A stretch of DNA of 64,000 bases, taken from assembly GCF_032854445.1 (NCBI RefSeq), contig NC_088301.1, positions 11,652,281 to 11,716,280 on the forward strand, in the 5' to 3' direction. This DNA is from Liolophura sinensis (taxonomy: Eukaryota > Mollusca > Polyplacophora > Chitonida > Chitonidae). The notes beneath the pieces were generated by a model. The model did no database searches. It saw only the letters and a list, made by a program, of their open reading frames with translations, and had not been told where the DNA came from. This document shows positions 12,793-36,056 of this stretch, one piece after another; the first letter of the stretch is position 1; each line of letters starts with the position of its first letter. The position numbers were made by a program, and so were the translations under genes.

Positions 12793-13072
12793 TTGTTCAT
12801 TTTACAGTGCTTAACTTAGAGACCGTTGTTGGGTAGTCATGCTTGGACAGTCATTGTACAGGTATTGAACGATCACCTGACTGGTCACAGTTGGTCATGC
12901 CTTGTGTATGACCTGTTATTACGGATTGATTGCTGGATTTGTTGGTTGACTGATTGATGGATTGTTTGATTTTTCCTAACCATTTGTGGACTGTTTTAGA
13001 GGAGATGGATGATTCATCCTGGTGGTAAATTTTATGGCAATATGCAGTCATGTAGAGGCAGCAAACTTTCTG

Positions 13073-13299
13073 CGCACGGCATTTACGACCAGTGCTATGC
13101 GGGCAACACGTACATAACAGCCAGCGTCATTTCGGCAGAACACACCAATCACAGCCAATGGCATTTCGGCAACACATGCCAATCCCAGCCAATCACAACC
13201 AGTGCCATATCGATAGCAGAGTATATCCTCTACACATCCAGTGCCATTTGTGCAGCACACAGCATTCACAACTGGTGCCATTTCGGCAGCGCGCACCAA
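13073..13299. repeat. Degenerate ~38-bp minisatellite
   Basis: About six diverged units share CAACC/CAGCCAGTGCCATTTCG and GGCAGCACACACCAAT-like blocks. Long open frames on both strands here come from the repeat and are not genes. Confidence 0.75.
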
Positions 13300-14308
13300 T
13301 TATTAAAATATGCGGAAACTATATCAAAGAGAACAAACAGTTGAATTATAGATCATGTGCTTTTATAGAAGTATCTCAGATCTTAATTATATCCTACTTA
13401 TATCTTTACTCTGTATTTTCAGCACATGACACTGACCTCCTGTGTCAGGTAAATCCTTAAGTACAGCAAAACAGTAAAACATCTTTTGTATCTCAAAACG
13501 TGCCACTATTATGATATACTCATCTGTATGTGTCTTGGCTTTCTTTTATATAACACTGGAATATTTATTAACTCGACCGACTGCAGAGCGATGAAACAAC
13601 GTATGAACTCACCTGGTTGAGTTTGATTTAAATGATATTGAAATAGTTTGAATCCCAAACGTTTACACTACGATCCTGCAGGAGGTATTTTATTTATTTA
13701 TTTATTTTCTTTATTTGTTTATGTGTGACCACGCTTTTACACTGCTCCGTACAATGCCACGTGGTGTAGGGGGTGTTGAGGGCGTGGAGATATTTCCACG
13801 ACAATTTTATGATCAGAGTTGTCTCCCTTCGTACGGCATCCGGAATTTTCATTTACCGGTACTTCCTGAGTTGCGTTACATGTTCAGGAACTTTGCTGTA
13901 TTCATGACAGGCATGTAGCTGCATCATTTAGGCATATATTCTAAACAATGCATTAAACAAACCATCAACAGTTTTAGCCCTATATACTAGGTGCCTGGGT
14001 TTTCCGGGTGAGGGAATGCAAGGGAAAAAATCATAAGTCGTTCACCAGGTACCCGTCAAGCCCTTACACTGAGAAATTTGAGAATAAACCCATTTAGATC
14101 TATCAAAACGTACAGGGACAAAATCTATTTATTTATTTATCTGTTGCTTAGGTTCATAGCCAACAGACATATACCCAAGTATAGGCCAATTAAATACTGT
14201 ATACAATACAATGACATAAAAGCAAATTTATTTGAAACATGAAAACAAAACATGGTATACATGTTTTACAAACGGTCACACTATGACTAGAGAGGTAACG
14301 GTAAGAAT

Positions 14309-14659
14309 GAACAAAAAGAATATCAAACAGTGCCATGAAACGCTATATACTGTTAAGATGTTTGTGCACTTTAGATCTATATGTGCTTTTAGAGCCAAAA
14401 ATGTCTGAGTCTGACCTTTGGAGGTGAACAAAAAGGATATCAAACAGTACCTTAAAACGCTATGTACTGTTCACATATCTGTGCAGTCTAGATCTGTACG
14501 TGCTTTTAGAGCCAAAAATGTCTGAGTCTGACCTCTGGAGTTGAACAAAAAGGATATCAAACAGTACCTTAAAACGCTATGTACTGTTCACATATCTGTG
14601 CACTCTAGATCTGTACGTGCTTTTAGAGCCAAAAATGTCTGAGTCTGACCTCTGGAGGT
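14309..14659. repeat. Three tandem copies of a 117-bp unit
   Basis: Units begin at 14309, 14426 and 14543 (GAACAAAAAGGATATCAAAC) and end near GTCTGAGTCTGACCTCTGGAG. Copies 2 and 3 are nearly identical; copy 1 is older. Confidence 0.92.
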
Positions 14660-14825
14660 ATTTGGAATCTGGTTTCAATGAAAATACATATACAGTCAAA
14701 ACCACAATTTAAGACGGAATGAATAAACGACAGAAAGAATTTACATTTGTTATAATATACAGCACACAGTAATTTACATGCAATTTAAAAACACATGTAT
14801 CTTGCAAAACTCATTGTATTTTGTG

Positions 14826-14962
14826 GGAGGATCCTTCAGCAACCTGCGGATGGTCGTGGGTTTACCCCGGGCTCTGCATGGTTTCCTACCATGCACCGTA
14901 ATGCAGGCTGCCGTCGTATAAGTGAAATATTCCTCAAACACCAATCAAATAAATAAAGAAAT
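14826..14962 (+). repeat. SINE family A, body and tail
   Basis: CAGCAACCTGCGGATGGTCG through TATAAGTGAAATATTCCTC and CACCAATCAAATAAATAAA. The tRNA head is absent and part of the 3' core is deleted. Confidence 0.85.
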
Positions 14963-15062
14963 AAATAGTAGAAGACGACTGCTGGTATCATGTATGCCTG
15001 ATACTTTTTTTAAGTCGAAATTTCTGAGCTGATAACAACATCTAGTAAGTTTTTTACTAGAT

Positions 15063-15161
15063 ACTCTTGTGGGACACCTGATGTTAGACTCTTGTGGGAC
15101 ACCTGATGTTAGACTCGTGGGACACCTGAAGTTAGACTCTTGTGGCACGCCTGATGTTACA
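15063..15161. repeat. 25-bp tandem repeat, about four copies
   Basis: Unit ACTCTTGTGGGACACCTGAT+GTTAG; the third copy has a short deletion. Confidence 0.88.
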
Positions 15162-15297
15162 CGCTTTTAGGGCACATGAAACCATTTCCAGCCGCAGACA
15201 TTGTTTACATGTAGTAAAACAGATAAACCATCTCACCTTATCTAACAACCTTCCTGAGCTTGGGGGACTAATCCACATTGCTCTGACAAACAACTCG

Positions 15298-15692
15298 ACA
15301 CCCTATCCCGGAGAAAACCAGCCCACCTGGTAAGTTACCTCGCACTCATTCTGACACAGAACCCCGGGGAAGACACTCCACCTTAGCATTAATCTGGCCA
15401 ACATCTTGACACAGAACCCGGGAAAACCACTCCACCTCGCTAGCTACCTAACACTGCAAACATCCTGGCACAGAGCGCGGAGGGAATTTCACCGCCTTGC
15501 TAGTTATCCGACACTGCAAACATCCTGGCACAGAGCGCGGAGGGAATTTCCCCATCTTGCTAGTTACCTGACAAACCTCCTGACACAGGACTCCGCGGAA
15601 AACCACCTAGCCTTTCTGGTTTCATGCCAAAATTGCGGACACAGAACTCCGGGAAAACCGCCTCTTCTTACCGGTTACCTAACAAACAGATT
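15298..15692. repeat. ~57-bp minisatellite, about seven copies
   Basis: Each unit starts GACACAGAAC(C)CCGGG or GGCACAGAGCGCGGAGGG and continues CCACCTTGCTAGTTACCTGAC. Units 4 and 5 are nearly identical, outer units are diverged. The open frame running through is a repeat artefact. Confidence 0.85.
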
Positions 15693-15807
15693 GACGCATG
15701 GTTCAAGTCTGCCACCTTATTGGATTGTGGCCAACAGCGTTGATGTACGAGAGCGTGGAAACAGACACAAAACAAATGTTCAAGGACGGGAGAAACCCAC
15801 ATCTCGC

Positions 15808-16208
15808 ATGTATGTATGTATGTATGTATGTATGTATGTATGTATGTATGTATGCATGTATGCATGTATGCATGTATGCATGTATGCCTGTATGCCTGTA
15901 TGCCTGTATGCCTGTCTGCCTGTCTGCCTGTGTATGCGTGTATGCGTGTGTGCGTGTGTGCGTGTGTGCGTGTGTGTCTGTCTGCCTGTCTGTCTGTCTC
16001 TCTGTCTGTATGTATGCCTGTCTGTCTGTCTGTCTGTCTGTCTGTATGTATGCATGTATGCCTGTATGCCTGTATGCCTGTATGCCTGTATGCCTGTGTA
16101 TGCGTGTATGCGTGTATGTGTGTATGTATGTATGTATGTATGTATGTATGTGTGTATGTGTGTATGTATGTATGTATGTATGTATGTATGTATGTATGTA
16201 TGTATGTA
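15808..16208. repeat. 400-bp compound tetranucleotide array
   Basis: TGTA units flank blocks of TGCA, TGCC, TGTC and TGCG/TGTG units, keeping a 4-bp register with few slips. All frames encode Cys/Val/Met or Tyr/Thr/His-rich strings; none is a gene. Confidence 0.95.
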
Positions 16209-16214
16209 GGTATT

Positions 16215-16290
16215 ATGTGTGCTTGGGGATTTACGTCATACTTAGCAATTTTTCCGTCATGTGAACTACGAGGAGTCATTAGGCGTGTGT
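16215..16290 (+). repeat. Fragment shared by SINE families B and C
   Basis: GCTTGGGGATTTACGTCATA, TTTTTCCGTCATGTGA and GAGGAGTCATTAGGCG match the shared end of families B and C. It abuts the tetranucleotide array. Confidence 0.55.
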
Positions 16291-16407
16291 GTATATACCA
16301 CTTATTTTTGTGGTAGGACGAATATGAGCGCCCTACCGAATATATGACGATGTAATCATATGATTGTCTCCCTGGTCAAGGTGCTTAGCCTGCAATAGCC
16401 TAAAAAA

Positions 16408-16601
16408 CTCTCACCAGTGCGATCGCTGTGAGTTCAAGCCCAGCTCGTACCGGCTTTCTCTCCGGTCGTAAGTGGGAATTTCTGCGGATGGCCGTGGGTT
16501 TCACCACGGCTCTGCCCGGTTGTCTTTCACCATGACGCTGGTTGTTGTATGGGTGAAACTTTCTTCAGTACGCCGTAAAACATCAAACAAAATAAATAAG
16601 T
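16408..16601 (+). repeat. SINE family A, 5'-truncated copy
   Basis: Starts inside the tRNA-like head (CTCACCAGTGCGATCGCTGTG), keeps the B box and core, and ends in an AAAT tail. It lies about 530 bp upstream of the first beta-tubulin ATG. Confidence 0.85.
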
Positions 16602-17135
16602 ATTGTTTTCTGGATATGAGCTGTATATAAGATTTTAAACGTCTATACAATTTTCGTAGACATACGCGTCGGTTGCCAGAAAAGTTGCGGAGGCAATTCC
16701 CTGTTCCTATGGTAACAGACGAGCTCGATGCTTTCACTTCCGGACTGACCTCGTTTTAATATCCCCACCACATGCCGCGTACGGCGATGAGGATAAGCTA
16801 ACGGTTTGCTGTATTCGTTCGCTGAAGTCATAGCTCATGTCCAGTTGTGAAGAGACATCAAACGTGATCTCTCTAGTAAATCCACTGTGGTTGGTTAAAG
16901 CATGAGTCTAACAGATATTTACTGAAAAAAACCATGCCCATTAAATCAAAACAAAAATAGTCCAGGTCGTGATGGATGTTTATTCCCCACGCGGAAGCAC
17001 CATGTGTCTGTGTAGTGAGAAGGCTCAGACGGGTTTTAAATCAGTTTCGTCTTCCAGCCGGTTTCACGCGCACGGAGCGTACATATCGTTGAAAAAAAAA
17101 ACTGTCTTCCTCCTTATTTTCGGTTGAACTTCAAG

Positions 17136-23311
<6,176 letters not shown>

Positions 23312-24785
23312 GTTTTGTATCATACCTCGTCGTGACTACTGCTACACCAACAAAGCAATTTTTTTCTAACTTTCACATGAATACAAATGATACAAACCCT
23401 GTCTTTCTGTGTTCGTGGTTTTGTGTACATTGAGAAAATTTGAGTTTGGTAATGAAAGTAAATATTGGAGGCAACTACAATTCAATTGATTGTTGTTTAG
23501 CCGCTTCATTGAAAATGTGTAGCTGTGGTCGGTCCTGTCGGTCACATTTTTGACATCCTATCATTTAACACGAGCCATTTTCGTGAGCGCTTGTGTGCAA
23601 AATGACGTGGACTTTTGTGGGATGTCACAGTTATTGCAAATTTGCGCTTTTTGTTTTCTATGTCGGCGATCAGGTGTATGTCTTAGCAAACATAAAATTA
23701 CAAAAAAAGTTCAGGTGAAAGAATGCGAAAATATCGTCTTTAATAATAAGAAAAAGATAATTGAAAATAACTTTCGTATGGTGAATATTTCGGACCACCT
23801 TTTGGTATATATAGTCTTTGTGTAATAATGTTTTAAATGAGGATGTGACACATGTTTAAAACATATGTTAGAACTAGAAGTTAGTCTTTTCATCTAACTT
23901 ACCTGTTTTTTTTCCCCATAAATATTTTCATAATTCAGATTAAAGACATATGTGTGCATATAAACAACAAATTTACATTTAGATAAATTTATTAGACAAG
24001 CATCGCATCCTTATTTAGGGCATTATTATGCAACGACGATAAATACCAAAAGTTGGTACCAAAGCCCACAATACAAAAATGTTTTCAAATACCCATTATT
24101 TCTGAATGAAAGATCTAAAAAAAATATTAAAGTTTTGACGCTGTTTCATCTGATTTGGCATCACTTGTATGTTTTCTTCTCCTTTAAGGAAACCACAGAA
24201 TCTGGATATACAACCACAGTATTGGCGAAAATCGGGACGCATATGGTTATCAAAATTAATTTTTAAGTTTGAATGAAAGTCAAATTGCTATTCTTCGTAG
24301 ATGATAACTAACTTAGAATGACGTGTTTCGATTGTTTCATCTCGATCTTCTCTGTGATATTTTACACAACAATTGCAGTACACATGAGTAAAACAGTGGT
24401 AATTGCCCACGCTGTAGAAATATTGTAATTGGTTAGAACGTTATGGTATATATGAACGTTTTAGTACATGTTATTGACGGGAATAACCATTTTGGGCCCT
24501 CGTACACCGCGGTCCTGTCTGAAGTCACACCACCCATATAGCGCAGATTGGTTCCCCCCGCCCCCTGAAGTCAAATGCCGGCAATCTTTTCAGTCACATT
24601 TAACGTGCGCAGAATACGTCAGGGAACCAAACTTGTATATAGCGCAGGACAGAACTTAGTCGGTGAGAACTTGTGTAGAGTTACTAAGAGGAAAGTTACC
24701 GTCAACCCATAGAGAATACAAGGGGACATAATCCACTAATTGTATTAAATTCAGCCAAAATGTTCTCAACTTTACATATGCGGTG
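23312..24785. other. Intergenic region downstream of beta-tubulin 1
   Basis: AT-rich sequence with no gene, no clear AATAAA close to the stop, and no repeat family that I recognise. Confidence 0.5.
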
Positions 24786-25022
24786 TAATGGGGCTAAGTT
24801 GGTTAGCGCGCTAGCGCAGCGTAATGACCCAGGAGCCTCTCACCAATGCGGTCGCTGTGAGTTCAAGTCCAGCTCATGCTGGATTCCTCTCCGGCCGTAC
24901 ATGGGAAGGTCTTGCAGCAACCTGCGGATGGTCGTGGGTTTCCTCACACCATAATGCTGGCCGCCATCAAATAAGCGAAATATTCTTGAGCTCGGCGTAA
25001 AACATCAATCAAATAAATAAAC
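24786..25022 (+). repeat. SINE family A, near full length
   Basis: GGTTAGCGCGCTAGCGCAGC head, GTGAGTTCAAGTCCAGCTC B box, core and TTGAGCTCGGCGTAAAACATC tail with AAAT end. A short deletion removes part of the CTCTGCCCGGTTTCC core. Confidence 0.9.
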
Positions 25023-25529
25023 AAATATGCGGTGTACAATCGTACTTTCAACTTTCCCTCCCCTGTTGTCACTTTCGGAGACGTTGAATATAATGGCAGT
25101 CATCTTTGACGTGAAACATCATCGGTAAGGACGAACACAGCCAAATCAATTCAAGACCGAAAGGTAGCATATTCTCGTTTTCATCAACGTCAGCAGAGAT
25201 TAAAACAATAATATTCATGCATAACATGGAGAATTTCTATACTCTAGGATTTGTTCTGAGTCCAGAAATAATCGACACGCATTTCTATGGGCTCTACGAC
25301 AAAGACTTTGCAGCTCCAATTTCGTATTTATGAACTCCATTTCGTTTGTGGTAGATCTAACAAAGTTACAAAACATTTTCTCCTATAACAAACTTTTCAA
25401 CCACACCAATGCTAAAGTTTTGTAACTTTGTGGAAAGGCGTATGAACTGAAGTCAGGGGGTGTGGGTGGTGTGGGGCTGTGTGGTGCAATACTGTCCTTG
25501 AACGCAAAGCAAAGAATTCATAAAATGCA

Positions 25530-25620
25530 TATGAAGCAATGATCCAGGAGCCTTTCACCAACGCGGTAACTGTGAGTTCAAGTCCAGCTCATGTTTCCTC
25601 TCTGGACGTACATAGGAAAG
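25530..25620 (+). repeat. SINE family A, head fragment
   Basis: CAATGATCCAGGAGCCTTTC, ACTGTGAGTTCAAGTCCAGC and GGACGTACATAGGAAAG; ends before the core. Confidence 0.8.
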
Positions 25621-26004
25621 AAACCAAAAAAATTAATACATCAATTAAGAATTTGTGTGTCTGCTATCAGTGGATCATGGTGTAAAGTTGGATACCCTTT
25701 GCCGTATTTTTTTGCATGACGTTTTCGCTGGTCACGGTGTTTGATGCATTGTCCGGCTTGAGGTCGGAGAATCGAACCCAGCCTTACTGGATCGTTCTCG
25801 ACTGTAGTTGGGTAGGTCCGGATTCAAACAGCAATAAACCTTGCCGCCATAATATAAATGAAATATATCAGAATGTAATGCGAAACACTAATCCAGTAAA
25901 TAAATGTAAATAAAGTCCAAAAAGATATGTTAATTGTTGCCCGTTTTCGTCATCAGAAAAATGACAAAGCACAGAAGACATCAAAGCATTCCAAAATAAT
26001 TACT

Positions 26005-26240
26005 CATATTTGGCCACTGCTCCGGTGGTACTGGGCTTGGTGCCCAGCGCTGAGAGGTTAGAGCAACCAAACACGATTGGTTGGCCCGGTTTCAGTATAA
26101 TGTGATTGGGTGTTGTGTCATGTCTGGTGTCTTCGGCATGATACTTCGGTGGCGGCAGCACTTTGGCGGCATGGACTCGTCCTGCCACAAGAAGACACAA
26201 TACATGCAGACACATTTAATGACTCCTCGTAGTCATATGA
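26005..26240 (-). repeat. Repeat family C copy
   Basis: Minus-strand copy: GGAGTCATTAAATGTGTCTG, CTTCTTGTGGCAGGACGAG, GAAACCGGGCCAACCAATCG and TCTCAGCGCTGGGCACCAAG. A related forward copy is at 58804-58985. No tRNA-like head was seen, so it could be a SINE or MITE. Confidence 0.7.
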
Positions 26241-26359
26241 TTTATTTATTTATTTGATTGGTGTTTTACGCCGTACTCAAGAATATTTCACTTCTACGAC
26301 CGCGACCAGCATTATGGTGGGTGGAAACCGGGCAGAGCCCGGAGACTTGAACTCACAGA
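26241..26359 (-). repeat. SINE family A, truncated copy
   Basis: Reverse AAAT tail and core up to GGCAGAGCCCGG, then a jump to ACTTGAACTCACAG of the head; the middle is deleted. It is wedged between a family C and a family B copy. Confidence 0.85.
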
Positions 26360-26360
26360 C

Positions 26361-26739
26361 AATTGGCCCGGATAGCACAGTTGGTAGAGCGGTAGATCCA
26401 GGATCAATCCTGGGTCGAGTCACACCTAAGACTTTAACAGAGGAAGCTGTAACTTCCTCGCTTGGCCTTCAGCGTAACTCGTTGATCCGTATCAGAATAA
26501 TGGCTCGGGCGGGGCGGCTTAGTAGTCTTTGGTAAGTCGTCTTAGTGAAGCAGCACCAGATAAAGAGTGGCGGAAATCCGTCCTGCGACAAGGAGGCACA
26601 TTATATGCACCCTAAGGATTCCTTCGTCCCTAAAGACTCCTTCGTCCCTAAAGATTCCTTCGTCATCATATGACAGAAAAATCGTACTCACTCGTCATAT
26701 TACTGAATATTGCTAAATACGTCGTTTAACCTCAAGCAC
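26361..26739 (+). repeat. SINE family B, full-length copy
   Basis: The tRNA-like head has A box TAGCACAGTTGGTAGAGCG and B box GGTCGAGTCAC. Core: GAAGCTGTAACTTCCTCGC, GGCTCGGGCGGGGCGG, GTCTTAGTGAAGCAGCA. An internal ~19-bp CCCTAAAGANTCCTTCGT triplication sits at about 26605-26660. 3' end: TACGTCGTTTAACCTCAAGCA. Confidence 0.88.
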
Positions 26740-27645
26740 ATACACACATATACACAATTGGCCACATTTCTTAATGCTTTATTGCACAAACCGACATTTG
26801 TTACAGTGAATATCAAGTCATCACATGTATAAACCGCTCAGTTTTAATCCCATTGTATGATTGTAAACAACTTTACAACTATATCTGCTTTACTCCTAGA
26901 GTTTACGAGAAAAGAAAACGGTGCAATAAATATTCAGGCTAGTTTTGTTTAGTAGTGTCTTCTAAACAGACTATCCCAAGCTACACTGCTATGCTTCATA
27001 GCTACATCGACACATTTTAGTCTGCGGCACAAGTAACCAGAATAATACCTCTACTTGTCAAAATATGATATTATATGTATTTAGGTACAGCATCAGAAAA
27101 CATGATTAATTGAGCAAATATCAAACACACAGTAACGGTACAAGTTACACCATAAAACCCACCATTCTATTCAAAATCGTACAAACGCCATCGAATATAA
27201 GTTACTCAAACAGTTCAAAACAATGACTTGCGGCGATATAATGGGCGATTTTACACAAATACATAATTTGTGTATTTATTGTGTAAGTTTTCCAGTTTTT
27301 TGAGATTTAAAAATCAGAAATAGGTAGTTTAAAATACAAATAATATTTATTTAATACTGTCTCAAAAATAAGTTTTCAAATGAATAAACCATATGAAATA
27401 AATCCCTGAAGCTAAAGTGATTCTAACTATAAATTATAATAAGAAAACTGATAAAAAAATACAATTCAGGCTTTTAGGCGAATCATTTTGTTATTCTTAT
27501 CATACGTTCAACTACAATTTATCGCACTCGAGTGATAAACGCGATATGTTACTGTTCCACTTTGTTCTTAAAGGTATTTTAGCAATCGTTTCTCAAAAAT
27601 CGCTTTGCAGCTTTGATGCTCTTGGTGTAAGTTTTCAAACTCGCC

Positions 27646-32280
<4,635 letters not shown>

Positions 32281-32400
32281 GATGCTTCGATTCTCAGCTC
32301 TCTCTCTCCCCTGACTGGCACTTCCGGTGACAAGCCGCTATACTACATGCAGATCAGATTTTGACCACGTCACCCACTCAGAGCACATCCGCTCTTTGTA
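32281..32400 (-). promoter_or_regulatory. Probable promoter/5' UTR of beta-tubulin 2
   Basis: Just upstream of the ATG the minus strand has an ETS-type CCGGAAGT (complement of 32320-32327), a CRE-like TGACGT (complement of 32368-32373) and a GAGAGAGAG tract. No TATA box. Position and motifs suggest a core promoter; not proven. Confidence 0.35.
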
Positions 32401-33054
32401 ATTATGTTCGAAAATAGTCCTGGAAATAGATCTTTGACCAATAAAGCAACTGTTTGTCCAAAGGAATATGATATATGATAATTTGGCGGTTATAAATTTA
32501 AACACATTTCAACAATTATTTTTGTATATATTAATATTGCGATTCTTATTTATATATTTCGTTTTCAAAAATCCGCGTAGCAATTCGGCGATTTGGTAAG
32601 GGCAGGGTGACATCGTTAGTCGTAAGGGGCTACGTTAAAAGATGAGCTATTACTAGACGTGCTGCCAGGGTAAACAGAAAAAAAAATGACGAAGGCACAG
32701 TATATGTGTTGGAGTAAAGTCAGCTGTTGGGCAGAGATCTTAGGTCCGCAGACATCTGACGATGAAGTTATTTTGGGAGCCTTGTCAGGAATGACTTTGT
32801 TGTCAACATTCAGGATGAGATGTGGTAGCTCCAGGCTTACTATGGTGCCTACTGTATAATATATGCAGCAGTAACTTCAGTGAATATGGGCGGCTGGATG
32901 TCTAAATTGTATTTGCCCGGTGTAACAAATCAACTTCCTGGTCCGTGAGCACGATTACCAAGATGGTGGTATTAAAATGTTTCGAAATCATTTCCATACA
33001 TATATATCAAATTCAAGACATTTAACAGTACATGTCCTGGGTTCCCAAGGCCCT

Positions 33055-33129
33055 GCTCGGTTTTGCCCCACCATAATGGTGGTCTCCGTTGTATAAGTGA
33101 AATATTTTTGAGTACGGCTAAGACACCAA

Positions 33130-33221
<92 letters not shown>

Positions 33222-33223
33222 AT
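33055..33223 (+). repeat. SINE family A tail with expanded (AAAT)n
   Basis: CTGCTCGGTTTTGCCCCACC, GTATAAGTGAAATATTTTTG and AGTACGGCTAAGACACC are followed by about 23 AAAT units (33131-33223): a SINE tail grown into a microsatellite. Confidence 0.9.
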
Positions 33224-34651
33224 ATTGATAACATGCAAACCGGGTTTTGTTTTTACTAAATGATCACTACGAAGTAGATTATAGCAGATTACTACAGACA
33301 CACGGGTCATTAAATTAACGCACAATATGGGGTCTTAGGGCTCATTCAATACCATTTTCGCCAGAATGCAGCTCGTGCAGCTGTAAATATGGTGATGAAT
33401 GTTGTGTTGGAATCTTGTGCTAACTTCACCGAGCTGGATAGCCAAGTACAATTCGCACATGAACAGCTACCATATATGAACGTGTCTAGGTTTGTGATTT
33501 AAAAATTATTCACTTTAGAATGTCCCGCCTTGTTAATTAGTTAAAGTCTGGTCATCATTCACTTTTCCCCCAAAAACACATGACATAGCAACGTATAAAT
33601 ATAGTATAACAGCTGGATATTTCCGATCTGTACGGCTAATCTTATCTACAATTATATATGTGCTTCTGTTTGGATTGTGTGGTCTAAACTACATGTACGT
33701 TAAGTCGAATAGATAGATATCTTAATTACTAGTACAATCAACGTTTCACCCATTCAATAATTACTATCTAGTTTGCTGAAGGCAGGTATATATAAAGTTA
33801 AAAACTATACTTGAGATTGATTTGACTCGAATCTGACCTGCCAAAAAAGCACAATAGAAAGAGCTATGCGATGACAAGGCGATGAAAGTATCAGAATGTA
33901 TGCAATACTTATACATTTTAAAGGTTGGGTTTTATAGAATTTTACAACGCTGTCTGTGTATGCCGTTATCAATCCTCGTTGACGAATCTGCACTTCCTCA
34001 TTCTAGGTAGAGCCAAAGATGTTGGCCATGCGCCCACGGTATTCATTTCCTGCATGTATTCTATTTTTACTTCGCCGTCTACATTTGCACCATCTGCCAT
34101 ATACCAGTCAAACTTGAGTGGCCGTTTCTTCATTCACGAGAAGACACACACAAAGAAAAAAACGTGGGTAATTATTACCACATGACTGTATTATCTAACC
34201 TGGCACAGTATATAACATGTGCTAGAATTCGTCTCACTGTTAGGGTTTCAGAAATGCAGAACTACATAAAGGCACAAAATCATATTTGCATCATCTTTTC
34301 GTGTATGTACTGCTTTAAACTCACTTTTGATATCTGTCTGTGTGAACCAATGGCAACTTTTAATCTCTCTACTTACACAGACAAAATATAACAGCTATAG
34401 ACTTTTCAAAAGAGACCAAATAATACTCTTAGCAAACTGTAACAACCTCCACCATGGATCTCATACAAACTTCTTTCTACAAAAAATGGGACAGTGCTCT
34501 GTCTGCTTGTCTGTCTACCAAGGGTAAAGAACTGCAAAGAACTGTAAGTATTCCTTGATCCGATACCGATTAAGGCCAAGTATATTGGTACTTGGCCCCG
34601 TTAATGCGAAGATGTGTACAAAACCACACCAAGTCTGTTTTTAACTCGTTA
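33224..34651. other. Intergenic, no gene recognised
   Basis: AT-rich sequence. Short open frames at 33925-34185 and 34164-34527 show no domain, signal or splice context that I would defend. Confidence 0.5.
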
Positions 34652-34764
34652 TTTATCTATTTTTTTGATTGGTGTTTCCGCCGTACTCAAGAATATTTCA
34701 CTTATACGATGGCGGCCAGCATAATTTTGGAAGCCCCGGGGAAACCCACGACCATCAGCAGCTT
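34652..34764 (-). repeat. SINE family A, 3' half
   Basis: GATTGGTGTTTCCGCCGTAC, GAATATTTCACTTATACGAT, GGGAAACCCACGACCATC: reverse tail and core. Confidence 0.88.
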
Positions 34765-35440
34765 TTAATTCTTTCTGTAAAGTTGTCGACAGAAACGCAT
34801 AGAAATAAATAAACAAGTAAACACTAAAAAAACATTACCTCTTTGTCGGAGACAATCAACACCACATGGGTGGTTAATTAGGTTTGGTAAAACAAAGCAC
34901 TTTACTATTATTCCACTACCAATACACTTCATACAGGCATAAACTTGTGTATTTTATTAGTATACTGTTGTTTTAAGACCACAGTGGTAGCACTATATAC
35001 CAAATGCCAAAGCTGTTCTTGATGACGAATAAAACAGTTAACTACTTTGCAAATAATAGGTACGTTCTGAATATGCGACATTTAAAAATTCAATTGCCCT
35101 AAGATTAATAACGCCTCTATTTAACCAGCTTTATTACATTGTATGCCATGGGGCTTAGCTTATTGAGTCATCCGTCAACTTTGTGAGGTACAATCATGCA
35201 TCCAGTATCATTGATATATGCAAGGAGGTTCGAGATCCAGCTCAAATGAAGTTATAGTTGAAGTTCGAGTTTCGGACACCTATGGCCTAATTGAATAAAT
35301 TTTGGCCGTATTGTCCACACGGTTGTCCGCGCTTTTACCGAAAATTGGAACTTGGTACATGCCTTTACCTTAGCAAGTTACATATTAAGTTCCTGTTTCG
35401 GAAACCTATTTCCAATTTGGGCAACATTATGACCTTTTTT

Positions 35441-35636
35441 GTCCAAACAGTCGTCGTAATGAATTAAACCTGGTAGATGACAGGACTAATTTGAAATTGC
35501 GGCAGTCTGTCCCCAATCCGGTCAGCCATGGCCATTTTGTCCAAACAGTTCGTCGTAATGAATTAAACCTGGTAGATGACAGGCTAATTTGAAATTGCGG
35601 CAGTCTGTCCCCAATCCGGTCAGCCATGGCCATTTT
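35441..35636. repeat. 98-bp tandem duplication
   Basis: Two nearly identical units start with GTCCAAACAGTCGTCGTAAT at 35441 and 35539; a short third start follows at 35637. The minus-strand open frame here is a repeat artefact. Confidence 0.93.
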
Positions 35637-36056
35637 GTCCCAACAATTTTGTACACTTTTTCAGAACGGTTCAACATACTGGAATTATACCTGGTACCAT
35701 AATAGTTTTCTGAAATTTATTTGAAAACTGTTAATCGTAATAAATTCAAACGTGCTATCAGGCATCACCATATCTGTAGTTACAAGTCAAGTTTAGTTAT
35801 AAGTCAAGTTTAGTTATAGATTATTTTGTTTCAGAAAAAAAAGAAGGAAAAAAAACAACTATAAAAGAGTGTATTAGAGACATACACGCAGCTGGAAGGA
35901 CCAAAGCACAGGACCTGCGGGAGATCCATTACACCACTGGCTGCGTAAATGACGGAAGGAATAATTAATAACTGTATGGAATTAAAATATTGTTTTGTCG
36001 GCATCTTAAAGCGTTAAAATGTGCAAGTTGTACTGGTTAAATGATGCCGCTCTCCA

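Noticed and set aside
15406-16316. Long Cys/Val/Met and Tyr/Thr/His-rich open frames on both strands
   Set aside because: They follow the tetranucleotide and ~57-bp repeats in every frame; low-complexity products with no start or splice context.
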